58,900 nt of DNA, taken from NCBI GenBank assembly GCA_032718475.1, contig JAUCBJ010002206.1, positions 1-58,900 on the forward strand, in the 5' to 3' direction. The stretch is from Nemertoderma westbladi. Lineage: Eukaryota; Xenacoelomorpha; Nemertodermatida; Nemertodermatidae. This document shows positions 43,726 to 57,000 of the stretch, piece after piece. Positions within the stretch are counted from its first letter, which is position 1. Every line of letters begins with the position of its first letter. The notes under the pieces were generated by a model. That model had not been told where the DNA came from. It saw only the letters and a list, made by a program, of their open reading frames with translations, and searched no databases. Position numbers and translations under genes: made by a program.

Positions 43726-43979
43726 ATTCCATCAACAAGCTGTCATTGGTGTTATTTTACCATTGCGCCTATGGCGTTTTTTCATTAATCTCTATTTTTC
43801 GAGCCCACGGCTCATGGACGAAATAGCGGAACATACCAGGGACCTTAGAATCGCGGTATCTAGCTGCTGTGAAAATTTGATCAAAATCGTTAAGAGTAGT
43901 TTTGGCTGTAGATCAGTCAGTCAGCCAGTCAGTCAGCCAGTCAATCAGCCAACAATTCTTACAGTAATCAAGTTTTCAA

Positions 43980-46354
43980 CCTTCAATTTGGTGACAACAA
44001 AATCTGTCTCTCTCACACACAGATCGTTGCCTCCAAACATTATAACAATGATACAGGGTTTCTTCTCCCAATGTCTACTCCACTGGCTCCCCCTCACAAT
44101 CTGGCCTCCCTGGTGACCCAGGGTTTGGGCCAGAAAGGAAATCAGTAAAGGGACTCACAAAATTGATGGCAGCAGTCATCCCACTCCATACCACATCCCA
44201 AAAAAATAGCAAGTGAATGGTCATCAATTATTGTCAAACTTTCAGTAATAAATAATTCGATTATGTTTGCATAAAAAACAGACATTTAGAAAATTTGGTT
44301 AGTATAATTATAAGTAGCTCAATGATGGTTCATTCACATAAAATTCCTGAAGAGATTGATCACTTTAAAATTGCCATCCCTACCTAGCTGCAATACGATG
44401 GACAACAAGGTAGATGAGATAAATGATATAAAATTGAGATAAATTATTATATAGAAACAAAATGTTCCAGAACTATATATGTGTATTTATTTAATAGAAT
44501 GATTTAATTATCACAACTACATTTAAAAATAAATGTATATAATTGTGTTAATTCTAATCATACCACAAACAGCTTTCAAATAAAAAAACTATTTAGGTAG
44601 AAGAATAACTGCAAATGTAACTTGGGGCAATATAAATATCACATTAAAAATCTTGACACGACCAAATGTATCTCATTAAGATTTGTAAAAGAAAATTATA
44701 GGGATGAGAGGGTTTCCAAAAGAATTACTTTTCAGTAGCAGTTAGAAACATGAATTAATATAATATAATAGTAATAATAATCATAAAATATGTAGTTAAT
44801 TTCTTCAAACTTACTTCTATATAAATTGAAGTGATAAAGTTTGTCCTTCTTTATGATGGATGTTGTTATATGGAACCTGGCAGGTTCTACCTGCTCCGTA
44901 GCTGCATCTATTACAGCAGACTGAGCCCATCCAGATATCACCCAACCACCGCGATATCTTTTCAGTTCGTTACGGATGTGATTCCGTGCCTAATCATTAG
45001 TGACGGATTGATTGTGTCTGAGGCTATAAATAATTATTTATACACTAAATAACTAAATAATTTGGTACTAGGATGTTGTCAAAGATCTGATGGTGCGAAT
45101 AAGCAGACTAATGGAAATAATCACGTTACTGTGGCAGGTTATTACAACCAAAACAATTAAATAAGTCAATATCAGGGGTTTCAGTTTATATGTATATTAA
45201 TGACAAAAGATGAAACAAAGCTCTTAATAGCGTGGTAAAAGTCAGCACTTCTACAAAATACCCTATATTTCGGGCACACAACTTATAGTGTAATAAAATG
45301 CGTTAACTAACATAACATAAGGCTTCATTATAGGTATCTGTACGCACTGATATGGGATTTGCGTCCAGTTTCTCACCCTCTCCATATCTCGACGAGATAC
45401 TAAAATATATGCCCGAGACCAATCTGTGATTGTGTATATATTTACTTTGGAGTTAATGTTAATCTTTATTTGATAGATATACCAAATCTGTTACTTGAAG
45501 TACATCTTTAGGGAAGAATAACATCGGAAATTCAGTGTTCGAAAACATGTGTGGTATAATAATGTTATCCTCCTTATCAATTATCATCTTGTCCCATTTA
45601 GGTCGAAACGAGACTACCCACTCCTTGTGAACTGTGCGAAAGCATGGGCATGGTTGAACTCTAACCAGCCCATTGCCCCCTTGCTGGCGCAAACATAATC
45701 CATAGAAATCTGTATCAAAAATATATTTATATTATATGGAGAAAATATTTTGGCGAATGATTTAATAAATCCAAAACATTTTCACAATGTTGTGCATGCT
45801 ACAAAAACCTTGAATAATGCAACTCAACTCAAAGTTGGTTATGTTCTTCGGAAATTGGATAATTTAATCAGGTGTGAAGCCATTAAATCGCAGAATGCAG
45901 AAATTCAAGCACTGGTAAACAACTTCATGTGACTGTACAAGTGGCATGTCAAAATCTCATCTTCTTCTTTGTATAGAATGAAGAAATCCCATTTTAATAA
46001 AGTTGATGACCTTACAGAGGATATCCTTTCATTACACAATTATACTAGAGACGGCTTCAAGACGCCGTTAAGCAAGTCGGAAGTCATCAATCAAATGTAA
46101 ATTCCATCAACAAGCTGTCATTGGTGTTATTTTACCATTGCGCCTATGGCGTTTTTTCATTAATCTCTATTTTTCGAGCCCACGGCTCATGGACGAAATA
46201 GCGGAACATACCAGGGACCTTAGAATCGCGGTATCTAGCTGCTGTGAAAATTTGATCAAAATCGTTAAGAGTAGTTTTGGCTGTAGATCAGTCAGTCAGC
46301 CAGTCAGTCAGCCAGTCAATCAGCCAACAATTCTTACAGTAATCAAGTTTTCAA
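43980..46354 (+). repeat. Tandem array unit 2 (2375 bp)
   Basis: Full-length unit with the two blocks missing from unit 1. Contains a truncated SGNH end, the two minus-strand exons (44815-44989 and ~45482-45725), the plus-strand recombinase-like fragment and a (CAGT)n run at ~46288-46324. Confidence 0.95.
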
Positions 46355-48729
46355 CCTTCAATTTGGTGACAACAAAATCTGTCTCTCTCACACACAGATC
46401 GTTGCCTCCAAACATTATAACAATGATACAGGGTTTCTTCTCCCAATGTCTACTCCACTGGCTCCCCCTCACAATCTGGCCTCCCTGGTGACCCAGGGTT
46501 TGGGCCAGAAAGGAAATCAGTAAAGGGACTCACAAAATTGTTGGCAGCAGTCATCCCACTCCATACCACATCCCAAAAAAATAGCAAGTGAATGGTCATC
46601 AATTATTGTCAAACTTTCAGTAATAAATAATTCGATTATGTTTGCATAAAAAACAGACATTAAGAAAATTTGGTTAGTATAATTATAAGTAGCTCAATGA
46701 TGGTTCATTCACGTAAAATTCCTGAAGAGATTGATCACTTTAAAATTGCCATCCCTACCTAGCTGCAATACGATGGACAACAAGGTAGATGAGATAAATG
46801 ATATAAAATTGAGATAAATTATTATATAGAAACAAAATGTTCCAGAACTATATATGTGTATTTATTTAATAGAATGATTTAATTATCACAACTACATTTA
46901 AAAATAAATGTATATAATTGTGTTAATTCTAATCATACCACAAACAGCTTTCAAATAAAAAAACTATTTAGGTAGAAGAATAACTGCAAATGTAACTTGG
47001 GGCAATATAAATATCACATTAAAAATCCTGACACGACCAAATGTATCTCATTAAGATTTGTAAAAGAAAATTATAGGGATGAGAGGGTTTCCAAAAGAAT
47101 TACTTTTCAGTAGCAGTTAGAAACATGAATTAATATAATATAATAGTAATAATAATCATAAAATATGTAGTTAATTTCTTCAAACTTACTTCTATATAAA
47201 TTGAAGTGATAAAGTTTGTCCTTCTTTATGATGGATGTTGTTATATGGAACCTGGCAGGTTCTACCTGCTCCGTAGCTGCATCTATTACAGCAGACTGAG
47301 CCCATCCAGATATCACCCAACCACCGCGATATCTTTTCAGTTCGTTACGGATGTGATTCCGTGCCTAATCATTAGTGACGGATTGATTGTGTCTGAGGCT
47401 ATAAATAATTATTTATACACTAAATAACTAAATAATTTGGTACTAGGATGTTGTCAAAGATCTGATGGTGCGAATAAGCAGACTAATGGAAATAATCACG
47501 TTACTGTGGCAGGTTATTACAACCAAAACAATTAAATAAGTCAATATCAGGGGTTTCAGTTTATATGTATATTAATGACAAAAGATGAAACAAAGCTCTT
47601 AATAGCGTGGTAAAAGTCAGCACTTCTACAAAATACCCTATATTTCGGGCACAAAACTTACAGTGTAATAAAATGCGTTAACTAACATAACATAAGGCTT
47701 CATTATAGGTATCTGTACGCACTGATATGGGATTTGCGTCCAGTTTCTCACCCTCTCCATATCTCGACGAGATACTAAAATATATGCCCGAGACCAATTT
47801 GTGATTGTGTATATATTTACTTTGGAGTTAATGTTAATCTTTATTTGATAGATATACCAAATCTGTTACTTGAAGTACATCTTTAGGGAAGAATAACATC
47901 GGAAATTCAGTGTTCGAAAACATGTGTGGTATAATAATGTTATCCTCCGTATCAATTATCATCTTGTCCCATTTAGGTCGAAACGAGACTACCCACTCCT
48001 TGTGAACTGTGCGAAAGCATGGGCATGGTTGAACTCTAACCAGCCCATTGCCCCCTTGCTGGCGCAAACATAATCCATAGAAATCTGTATCAAAAATATA
48101 TTTATATTATATGGAGAAAATATTTCGGCGAATGATTTAATAAATCCAAAACATTTTCACAATGTTGTGCATGCTACAAAAACCTTGAATAATGCAACTC
48201 AACTCAAAGTTGGTTATGTTCTTCGGAAATTGGATAATTTAATCAGGTGTGAAGCCATTAAATCGCAGAATGCAGAAATTCAAGCACTGGTAAACAACTT
48301 CATGTGACTGTACAAGTGGCATGTCAAAATCTCATCTTCTTCTTTGTATAGAATGAAGAAATCCCATTTTAATAAAGTTGATGACCTTACAGAGGATATC
48401 CTTTCATTACACAATTATACTAGAGACGGCTTCAAGACGCCGTTAAGCAAGTCGGAAGTCATCAATCAAATGTAAATTCCATCAACAAGCTGTCATTGGT
48501 GTTATTTTACCATTGCGCCTATGACGTTTTTTCATTAATCTCTATTTTTCGAGCCCACGGCTCATGGACGAAATAGCGGAACATACCAGGGACCTTAGAA
48601 TCGCGGTATCTAGCCGCTGTGAAAATTTGATCAAAATCGTTAAGAGTAGTTTTGGCTGTAGATCAGTCAGTCAGCCAGTCAGTCAGCCAGTCAATCAGCC
48701 AACAATTCTTACAGTAATCAAGTTTTCAA
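46355..48729 (+). repeat. Tandem array unit 3 (2375 bp)
   Basis: Same content as unit 2, offset by exactly 2375 bp with a handful of substitutions (for example one changing Lys to Thr in the 47834-48067 minus frame). Confidence 0.95.
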
Positions 48730-50328
48730 CCTTCAATTTGGTGACAACAAAATCTGTCTCTCTCACACACAGATCGTTGCCTCCAAACATTATAACAATG
48801 ATACAGGGTTTCTTCTCCCAATGTCTACTCCACTGGCTCCCCCTCACAATCTGGCCTCCCTGGTGACCCAGGGTTTGGGCCAGAAAGGAAATCAGTAAAG
48901 GGACTCACAAAATTGTTGGCAGCAGTCATCCCACTCCATACCACATCCCAAAAAAATAGCAAGTGAATGGTCATCAATTATTGTCAAACTTTCACTAATA
49001 AATAATTCGATTATGTTTGCATAAAAAACAGACATTAAGAAAATTTGGTTAGTATAATTATAAGTAGCTCAATGATGGTTCATTCACGTAAAATTCCTGA
49101 AGAGATTGATCACTTTAAAATTGCCATCCCTACCCAGCTGCAATACGATGGACAACAAGGTAGATGAGATAAATGATATAAAATTGAGATAAATTATTAT
49201 ATAGAAACAAAATGTTCCAGAACTATATATGTGTATTTATTTAATAGAATAATTTAATTATCACAACTACATTTAAAAATAAATGTATATAATTGTGTTA
49301 ATTCTAATCATACCACAAACAGCTTTCAAATAAAAAAACTATTTAGGTAGAAGAATAACTGCAAATGTAACTTGGGGCAATATAAATATCACATTAAAAA
49401 TCCTGACACGACCAAATGTATCTCATTAAGATTTGTAAAAGAAAATTATAGGGATGAGAGGGTTTCCAAAAGAATTACTTTTCAGTAGCAGTTAGAAACA
49501 TGAATTAATATAATATAATAGTAATAATAATCATAAAATATGTAGTTAATTTCTTCAAACTTACTTCTATATAAATTGAAGTGATAAAGTTTGTCCTTCT
49601 TTATGATGGATGTTGTTATATGGAACCTGGCAGGTTCTACCTGCTCCGTAGCTGCATCTATTACAGCAGACTGAGCCCATCCAGATATCACCCAACCACC
49701 GCGATATCTTTTCAGTTCGTTACGGATGTGATTCCGTGCCTAATCATTAGTGACGGATTGATTGTGTCTGAGGCTATAAATAATTATTTATACACTAAAT
49801 AACTAAATAATTTGGTACTAGGATGTTGTCAAAGATCTGATGGTGCGAATAAGCAGACTAATGGAAATAATCACGTTACTGTGGCAGGTTATTACAACCA
49901 AAACAATTAAATAAGTCAATATCAGGGGTTTCAGTTTATATGTATATTAATGACAAAAGATGAAACAAAGCTCTTAATAGCGTGGTAAAAGTCAGCACTT
50001 CTACAAAATACCCTATATTTCGGGCACACAACTTATAGTGTAATAAAATGCGTTAACTAACATAACATAAGGCTTCATTATAGGTATCTGTACGCACTGA
50101 TATGGGATTTGCGTCCAGTTTCTCACCCTCTCCATATCTCGACGAGATACTAAAATATATGCCCGAGACCAATCTGTGATTGTGTATATATTTACTTTGG
50201 AGTTAATGTTAATCTTTATTTGATAGATATACCAAATCTGTTACTTGAAGTACATCTTTAGGGAAGAATAACATCGGAAATTCAGTGTTCGAAAACATGT
50301 GTGGTATAATAATGTTATCCTCCTTATT
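48730..50328 (+). repeat. Tandem array unit 4, partial (1599 bp)
   Basis: Ends abruptly at CCTCCTTAT, inside the minus-strand exon, where CCGGCACC-rich DNA begins. The break suggests another element inserted here or the array was cut. Confidence 0.95.
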
Positions 50329-50660
50329 AGGGTTCGATCGGTGCACCGGCACCGGCACCGGTATTGCCGGTGTTTGGCACCACCGGCACCGGCACCTGCA
50401 CCGGCAAAAACATTGCCGGTGCCGGTGTTTTTTAAAATTATTTGCTGCTGTTCAAATTGAAGCCTACTACAGTACCGGTACTGCAGACAGCCTGGCTAAG
50501 CTATCAGTCAGCTACCGGTACAAGGCTATAGCCAGATAGCTGTCTTACTGTCTACCGGTACTGGACTGGTCTAGCAGTCTAGTGATAGTCAGATAGTGGC
50601 TGAGTGGTAGTGTAGTGCAGTAGTTTGTGATTGTGATGATATACGGTACTGTCAGGGCAG
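50329..50660 (+). repeat. CCGGCACC/TACCGGTA-rich palindromic segment, possible transposon end
   Basis: Starts TAGGGTTCGATCGGTGCACC and continues with overlapping CACCGGCACCGG and TTGCCGGTG units that can fold on themselves (50333-50430), then several TACCGGTA boxes (~50473, 50513, 50554). A TAGGGTT start and self-complementary CGGTACCGG-type subterminal DNA recall hAT-like termini, but no partner end or transposase was found. Confidence 0.35.
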
Positions 50661-50750
50661 GGTCAGCAGTCAGCCTGTATTAGTGTTATATTGTATAATG
50701 TATGAATGAATATAAAAAAAACAATACGATGGGATAATACTGTAATTAAT

Positions 50751-51733
50751 AAGCGGACAATTCCGACCCGAACACTTGCGACCCGGAAAATCCAACACCG
50801 ACAATTCCGACCCGAACACTTGCGACCCGGAAAATCCAACACCGACAATTCCGACCCGAACACTTGCGACCCGGAAAATCCAACACCGACAATTCCGACC
50901 CGAGCACTTGTGACCCGGAAAATCCAACACCGACAATTCCGACCCGAACACTTGCGACCCGGAAAATCCAACACCGACAATTCCGACCCGAACACTTGCG
51001 ACCCGGAAAATCCAACACCGACAATTCCAACCCGAACACTTGCGACCCGGAAAATCCAACACCGACAATTCCGACCCGAACACTTGCGACCCGGAAAATC
51101 CAACACCGACAATTCCGACCCGAACACTTGCGACCCGGAAAATCCAACACCGACAATTCCGACCCGAACACTTGCGACCCGGAAAATCCAACACCGACAA
51201 TTCCGACCACCAAACCGACAATTCCGACCCGAACACTTGCAACCCGGAAAATCCAACACCGACAATTCCGACCCGACCACTTGCGACCCGGAAAATCCAA
51301 CACCGACAATTCCGACCCGAACACTTGCGACCCGGAAAATCCAACACCGACAATTCCGACCAGAACACTTGCGACCCGGAAAATCCAACACCGACAATTC
51401 CGACCCGAACACTTGCGACCCGGAAAATCCAACACCGACAATTCCGACCCGAACACTTGCGACCCGGAAAATCCAACACCGACAATTCCGACCACCAAAC
51501 CGACAATTCCGACCCGAACACTTGCGACCCGGAAAATCCAACACCGACAATTCCGACCCAAACACTTACGACCCGGAAAATCCAACACCGACAATTCCGA
51601 CACGACCACTTGCGACCCGGAAAATCCAACACCGACAATTCCGACCCGAACACTTGCGACCCGGAAAATCCATCACCGACAATTCCGACCCGAACACTTG
51701 CGACCCGGAAAATCCAACACCGACAATTGCGGC
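50751..51733 (+). repeat. 44-bp minisatellite, about 22 units
   Basis: The unit is CCGACAATTCCGACCCGAAC + ACTTGCGACCCGGAAAATCC + AACA (44 bp), highly uniform. A short interruption, CCGACCACCAAA, occurs twice, at ~51204 and ~51490, 286 bp apart (6.5 units), indicating a segmental duplication within the array. Since 44 is not a multiple of 3 and the unit has no stops, long frames on both strands are artefacts. Confidence 0.95.
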
Positions 51734-51909
51734 CCAATTAAGTTTCATGGATATTTTAGTGGGTCGGAATTAGCTGTCCTTGTTAATAAGCATTTAGACT
51801 ATTTGTAGTAAATCGTTCTTAATTAAAATTTATCGCTATTTTACATTATGTAATATTCGATATACTGTGCTCGTTTATAAGTTGTTCGCTGCAAGAAGTC
51901 AATAAAATC

Positions 51910-54029
51910 TCAATCTATATTATTATGTGGGTAGGATATAGGGTTGATTGTCTGGGTCATAATTAATTGACAGTATACCATAAACACCAACAACAAAATT
52001 TTATAGTAGCACATTATAATTTGCATTGTTTGTGTTTTTATGGTGGTGATATAATAAATATTAATAAATAAATAATATTGGCCTGAGGTCAAAACAAAAC
52101 TATAATTATATAAATAAAAAACAAACTTTTCTCTTGAAGGTGAAACGTCTATAGCATTGGAATCTGGTCCTGTAGCATTGGAATCTGGTCCTATAGCATT
52201 GGAATCTGGTCCTATAGCATTGGAATCTGGTCCTGTAGCATTGGAATCTGGTCCTATAGCATTGAAATCTGGTCCTATAGCATTGGAATCTGGTCCTATA
52301 GCATTGGAATCTGGTCCTGTAGCATTGGAATCTGGTCCTATAGCATTGGAATCTGGTCCTGTAGCATTGGAATCTGGTCCTGTAGCATTGGAATCTGGTC
52401 CTGTAGCATTGGAATCTGGTCCTGTAGCATTGGAATCTGGTCCTGTAGCATTGGAATCTGGTCCTGTAGCATTGGAATCTGGTCCTATAGCATTGGTGTC
52501 TGGAGCAGTAGAACCAGGATGTGAAAGAGCAAAGTTGAATGCCCTTTGATGTCTATCACGTGCTGATAAAGCCTCACTGGTTGACTGAACAGCCTCATAT
52601 ATCCGTAATTGTGTTTCCCTAGAATGACCCATTGAGTGAGCAGCGTTTTCTTTTTCATGGACTTCTCCTGGTAGTCTTTGGTTGAAAAAACTCTTGGCGT
52701 GCCGAAAACTAGTCGATCCTGCCTTCGACTTGGAACCTGGGACGAGTTTTTGCCACAGGTTATTAAGTGGGATGCTGGTGTTGTTAAGTTGCTCTCCATT
52801 ACGTGTCACAAATACGAAACTTGAATCAGAAGACAACGTACGAGAAGTGTATAATGTGCGACCGATATAAACCCATTTCTTTAATAAAACGTAATCCTTA
52901 TAGCTAATGATAATTTTCTGTGGTCCATAAAATCCTGAGGTCTTGTGATTTGGTACTTGAAAAATAAACACATTATTACCGCTGATATCTGTGGTTACAA
53001 AACCCTCCTTGAAATGTTTCACTTTTAAGTTCTTTACAACACACTCTCGCAATCCCAGGTCGTATATTATTAGACTTATAAGATACGTTTGCATTTCTGT
53101 CAGTTCGTCTTTGTCATCAACGTCAGGTAACCTTGTAATATTGTCGCGAATTTTATCAATATATGAAGACGTCTGAAACTTATTTATCTCCTCAGCTGTA
53201 GGCATGGTTTCCGTAGCCCTTTGGCGAACTGTATAGGCGTGCTTTCTAACATCGGACTTCTGTCGCCGTTGTAAATCTTTTGTCACTGTCAGGCCTTTCA
53301 CGGCCCCGCTAACATCATTTAAGACAAGAAATTCAAAGTATCTCTGAAGTCTCCTTAGTACGGCTTTCAGTGTATTGGCAGACCGGGTGCCACCACCACG
53401 AATTTTCTCAGAAGCTACTTGACAGTATGCATTATGTAATTTTTGTGGATCACTTATCTCATCGAACCTTAGTATGTAGTTCTCTTTATTATCACCCATA
53501 TGTTTAAAGAATGTTCTCACACTCGAAGCTATCATTAAGATATCCCTCTCTCTTTCTTTTAATGATTCTTCATTATAATCTGCTTTCAAATAATCCATAA
53601 ATTGATCCATCATAGGAGGTTCACCTGGTTCACCAGCGTCAATAGCAGGTAGTATATAACGACTTGGATCATGTAACATTCGTTCACGCTCTGGATCTCC
53701 GGGTAGAAGATTGTGTTTACAAGTCAGATGGTCACCAATCTTATAAAAACATTTATTGCAAATTAAGCACCGCGATATTCGACGATTCGGTTTCTTTTTA
53801 CCACTTTTATATAATCTTATCACACCAGATTTCTTAAAATATAGTTCTTTACTCTCCAGAGACAGCCGGCTTAAAACCCCGGCATGTTGTATTTGGTGTC
53901 GATTGCGTAGATGATCATTAATTCGAAGCGTTTCTTTGTGACAGAGTTTACAGATTCTAGGTATATGAGAGTCTTTTGATTTTTGTGGCATGGAAACATC
54001 ATCACAATCTCCATTGGTATCAATGCAAT
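51910..54029 (-). CDS. Exon 6: zinc fingers, tyrosine-recombinase domain, 7-residue repeats
   Basis: Acceptor CTCCGTAG; first ATG at 53991. Fingers: CKLCHKETLRINDHLRNRH and CLICNKCFYKIGDHLTCKH (each C-x2-C ... H-x3-4-H). Helical SAM-like region with RDILMIASSVRTFFKHMG and ANTLKAVLRRLQRYFEFL. Catalytic domain: LIIYDLGLRECVVKNLKVKH (first Arg), VPNHKTSGFYG (Lys strand), STSFRHAKSFFNQ (second Arg; the usual preceding His is Thr/Ser), AAHSMGHSRETQLRIYEAV (His and nucleophile Tyr). No GCR1-type C-terminal domain as in classical Cryptons. Then 17 repeats from the 21-bp minisatellite. The last ~65 residues (KFVFYLYNYSFVL...) look non-conserved and hydrophobic, so true coding may end near 52130. Confidence 0.75.
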
Positions 54030-57000
54030 CTACGGAGAAAAAAACAAATTATATAATGAAGTATAAATAATTTGAATACTGGAGGGCTTATCTGAACGAA
54101 GTTAATGTATAATCAACTCAATATATAACTGACTGGGACTGTATTGTCGAGCCACGAAGTGAGCGAAGCCTTAGCATATGGGTACCATTAACGAGTTGTC
54201 TGTCGTAGTCGTCACATGTCTAACTTTTGATCACTAATAACTTTGTAATTCCTTGATGATATTAAACCAAACTTTGTATGTACTGTATGTAGTACGTCAA
54301 AAGTTTAGAAAGAATATGAGGTTTGGTCAAAAATCAGACAGTCTGTCAGTCGGTACCGGTAGGTATTCTAGCGGTACCGCATCACTTCGTCTAGGTTTAA
54401 TAACTTTAGCATTGCATCAATTTTGATGAAACTTTCACAGATTGACGTATGGAATATTCGTAATTCAATGAGTACATAGAACTCGTTTATATACTCATTC
54501 ATGTCATACTCGTTTATAGCTTCCCACAATTTCACGGTCCGTCACTAGGAGGCGCTAAATATCCACTTCGTCTAGACGCCGTACCTGGGCGGGAAATTTA
54601 CAAATTGTCCCTCCATCCACTAATTGCATTCATAAGAGAGGCAGGTGTATGCTGGCCCGGTTGATGTTTACATACTTACTGTATATAGAAGCTCAGCTGA
54701 GAAGTGGATTGGTTGCAAGTACTATAGATTACAGCTTCTCAGGTTAACTGAGTCTCGTGCTGCGCGAAAGCCCCACAAACATGTATCTTACTGTATTTAC
54801 GCGAATAAGTTATACCCCACCCACCCCGCCCGGGGGTGGGGTATAGGCAGGGCCGCATTTAGGAAAAGACCAACTACGCCAGAAATAGTAAATAATAAAT
54901 GTAGTATAACTAGTAGGCTAAATTATATATTACCAACAAACTGAGGGGGTAGATTCTGGGGTCTAATCTACGCCGCTAACAGATATGATACCAACCATTC
55001 TGCTGGGTCGTAGCCGCATCAAACTCCTCCTGTGTCGTGGCCGCATCAAACTCCTCCTGTGTCGTGGCCGCATCAAACTCCTCCTGTGTCGTGGCCGCAT
55101 CAAACTCCTCCTGTGTCGTGGCCGCATCAAACTCCTCCTGTGTCGTGGCCGCATCAAACTCCTCCTGTGTCGTGGCCGCATCAAACTCCTCCTGTGTCGT
55201 GGCCGCATCAAACTCCTCCTGTGTCGTGGCCGCATCAAGCTCCTGAAAAATATCACCGACACCCTGGTAACATGTGTCATTGTTGGCCATCTGTTGCATG
55301 GCAATGCCTGCGTTCGGCAGTGTAGTTGGTTGTGGAACATCATGCCACGATGCAGAAGCGTTAACCGATGGATCTGCGTTAAAATATAGGACAACAAAAT
55401 ATACAATCACAGTAAGGAAGGATGGAATGTGCCCTTTGTTATGAAACTGGCGTTTGTGACACTTAGAAAAACACCATCGACATTTGAACGGACTCTAAGC
55501 AAGATTATATTTTACTTCTCGATATATGGCTTGGCTGTCTGTCTGTCTACCCGATAGTCTATTTTATAAAGTTTAAATACCGGTACCTCCATGTTTTTCT
55601 GAACTTCCATCATCTTCATCCAATAAACTTTCTAGTTCTTCTAAGTCAGGTGGTATTTCTGAACTTCCATCAACTTCATCCAATAAACTTTCTGGTTCTT
55701 CTAAGTCAGGTGGTGCGACGCTGTTATCTGTAATAAATTAATTGGTGTTGAGCTAATGAAACTAAAAATTAAGGAACAGTCATGTTTCAGGTGCCGAAAA
55801 ATGCTACACCAGACCAGACCGTACAGTTACGTATACAAGTATACAATTAATACAGCAATACAGAATTACTAAAATATTATTAATTTATGAGTTTGTACAG
55901 TGAATTTGAACAGGCTAGGGGGGGGGGGGGGGGGGGAGCTAGAGTATTATTGGTTCATTATTTTGGGCATGGTTAGTCAGCCCCCAATCCTAATTAAAAC
56001 TGTCATGCAAAAATGCTCAATGCTTACATAGGGTTAGGTATTTGACTAAAAATGCTGGTACCGGTAACAAAATTCACCTGACTCACCTCGATCGAGATCT
56101 AGCCCCAACTCAATAAGAGTATTTCGATTGTGAATTGTATTAACCGGTGTATCTATTCGCCCGGACGAATAAACGAATGAACCCCTGCAAATATATAAAG
56201 TTCATTGCAGGACGCAATTCACTGAATTTCAGGGCGTACAGTTCTCTTAAATACCGGTAGGCCTATATCAGATCTGTACATATTATCATATAAATAAGAA
56301 AAATATATAATAATTAATAATAACATAATAATAATAATATATAATAATAGCCATACATCCATGAAAAAATTTAGCTTCCTATACGTTAGGCGTAATTTGG
56401 GACATCATATAGGCTATAGGTTTAAAAAATAAATATTGTGATTGTAAAAAAATAGTATGACTAATAAATAAATAAAGGATACAAAGACTGCAACAGCCGA
56501 ACACTGACTGTTCAGATGTTAGCTATACCGGTACCTCTGAAAACTGAAAATAGTAAAAAAAAAGCATTTTAGACTGCCCACACTGGTACACGCAACTGTT
56601 TGTGCTTTACTATTTTCAGTTTTTTGTCTGTCTGTATCAGTAGGCTACCTGTTGTAGCATACTGATCACTGATGCGCTTTGAAATCACCCAATATACAAA
56701 ACTAGCAACTAGTACATTTTACACCCTACACATTTTACCCTGTACATTTTTCACATATTTTTCTAAAATGTTTTATGTCCCAAATTCCCCCAGTTGACCC
56801 TATCTTTAATTCAATGACCACCTAAACCTAACAATGAGACCAGTATTACATCGCCCTAACCTACTACCGGTATTGTAGACTCACTCATTCACATAAGGAG
56901 ATATATTTTAACCAGCCAATATGATGCTCATGCCTTTACATCATAGTTCTTACCTTTGAACGGGAACAACTGCTCTTTTTTTCGAAGGTGTAAAGCAATC

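Larger units (their letters stand above)
41711..43979 (+). repeat. Tandem array unit 1 (2269 bp)
   Basis: First unit of the array, starting CCTTCAATTTGGTGACAACA. It lacks two blocks present in units 2-4: about 60 bp after ~41818 (an internal CTCACAATCTGGCC...GTAAAGGGA segment) and about 45 bp after ~42230 (a CCACAAACAGC...AGAAGAA segment). Otherwise about 99% alike. Confidence 0.95.

Noticed and set aside
50663-51808. Six long frames (230-355 codons) on both strands over the 44-bp minisatellite
   Set aside because: The period is not a multiple of 3 and the unit is stop-free, so all frames are open by composition. No start context or flanking coding sequence.
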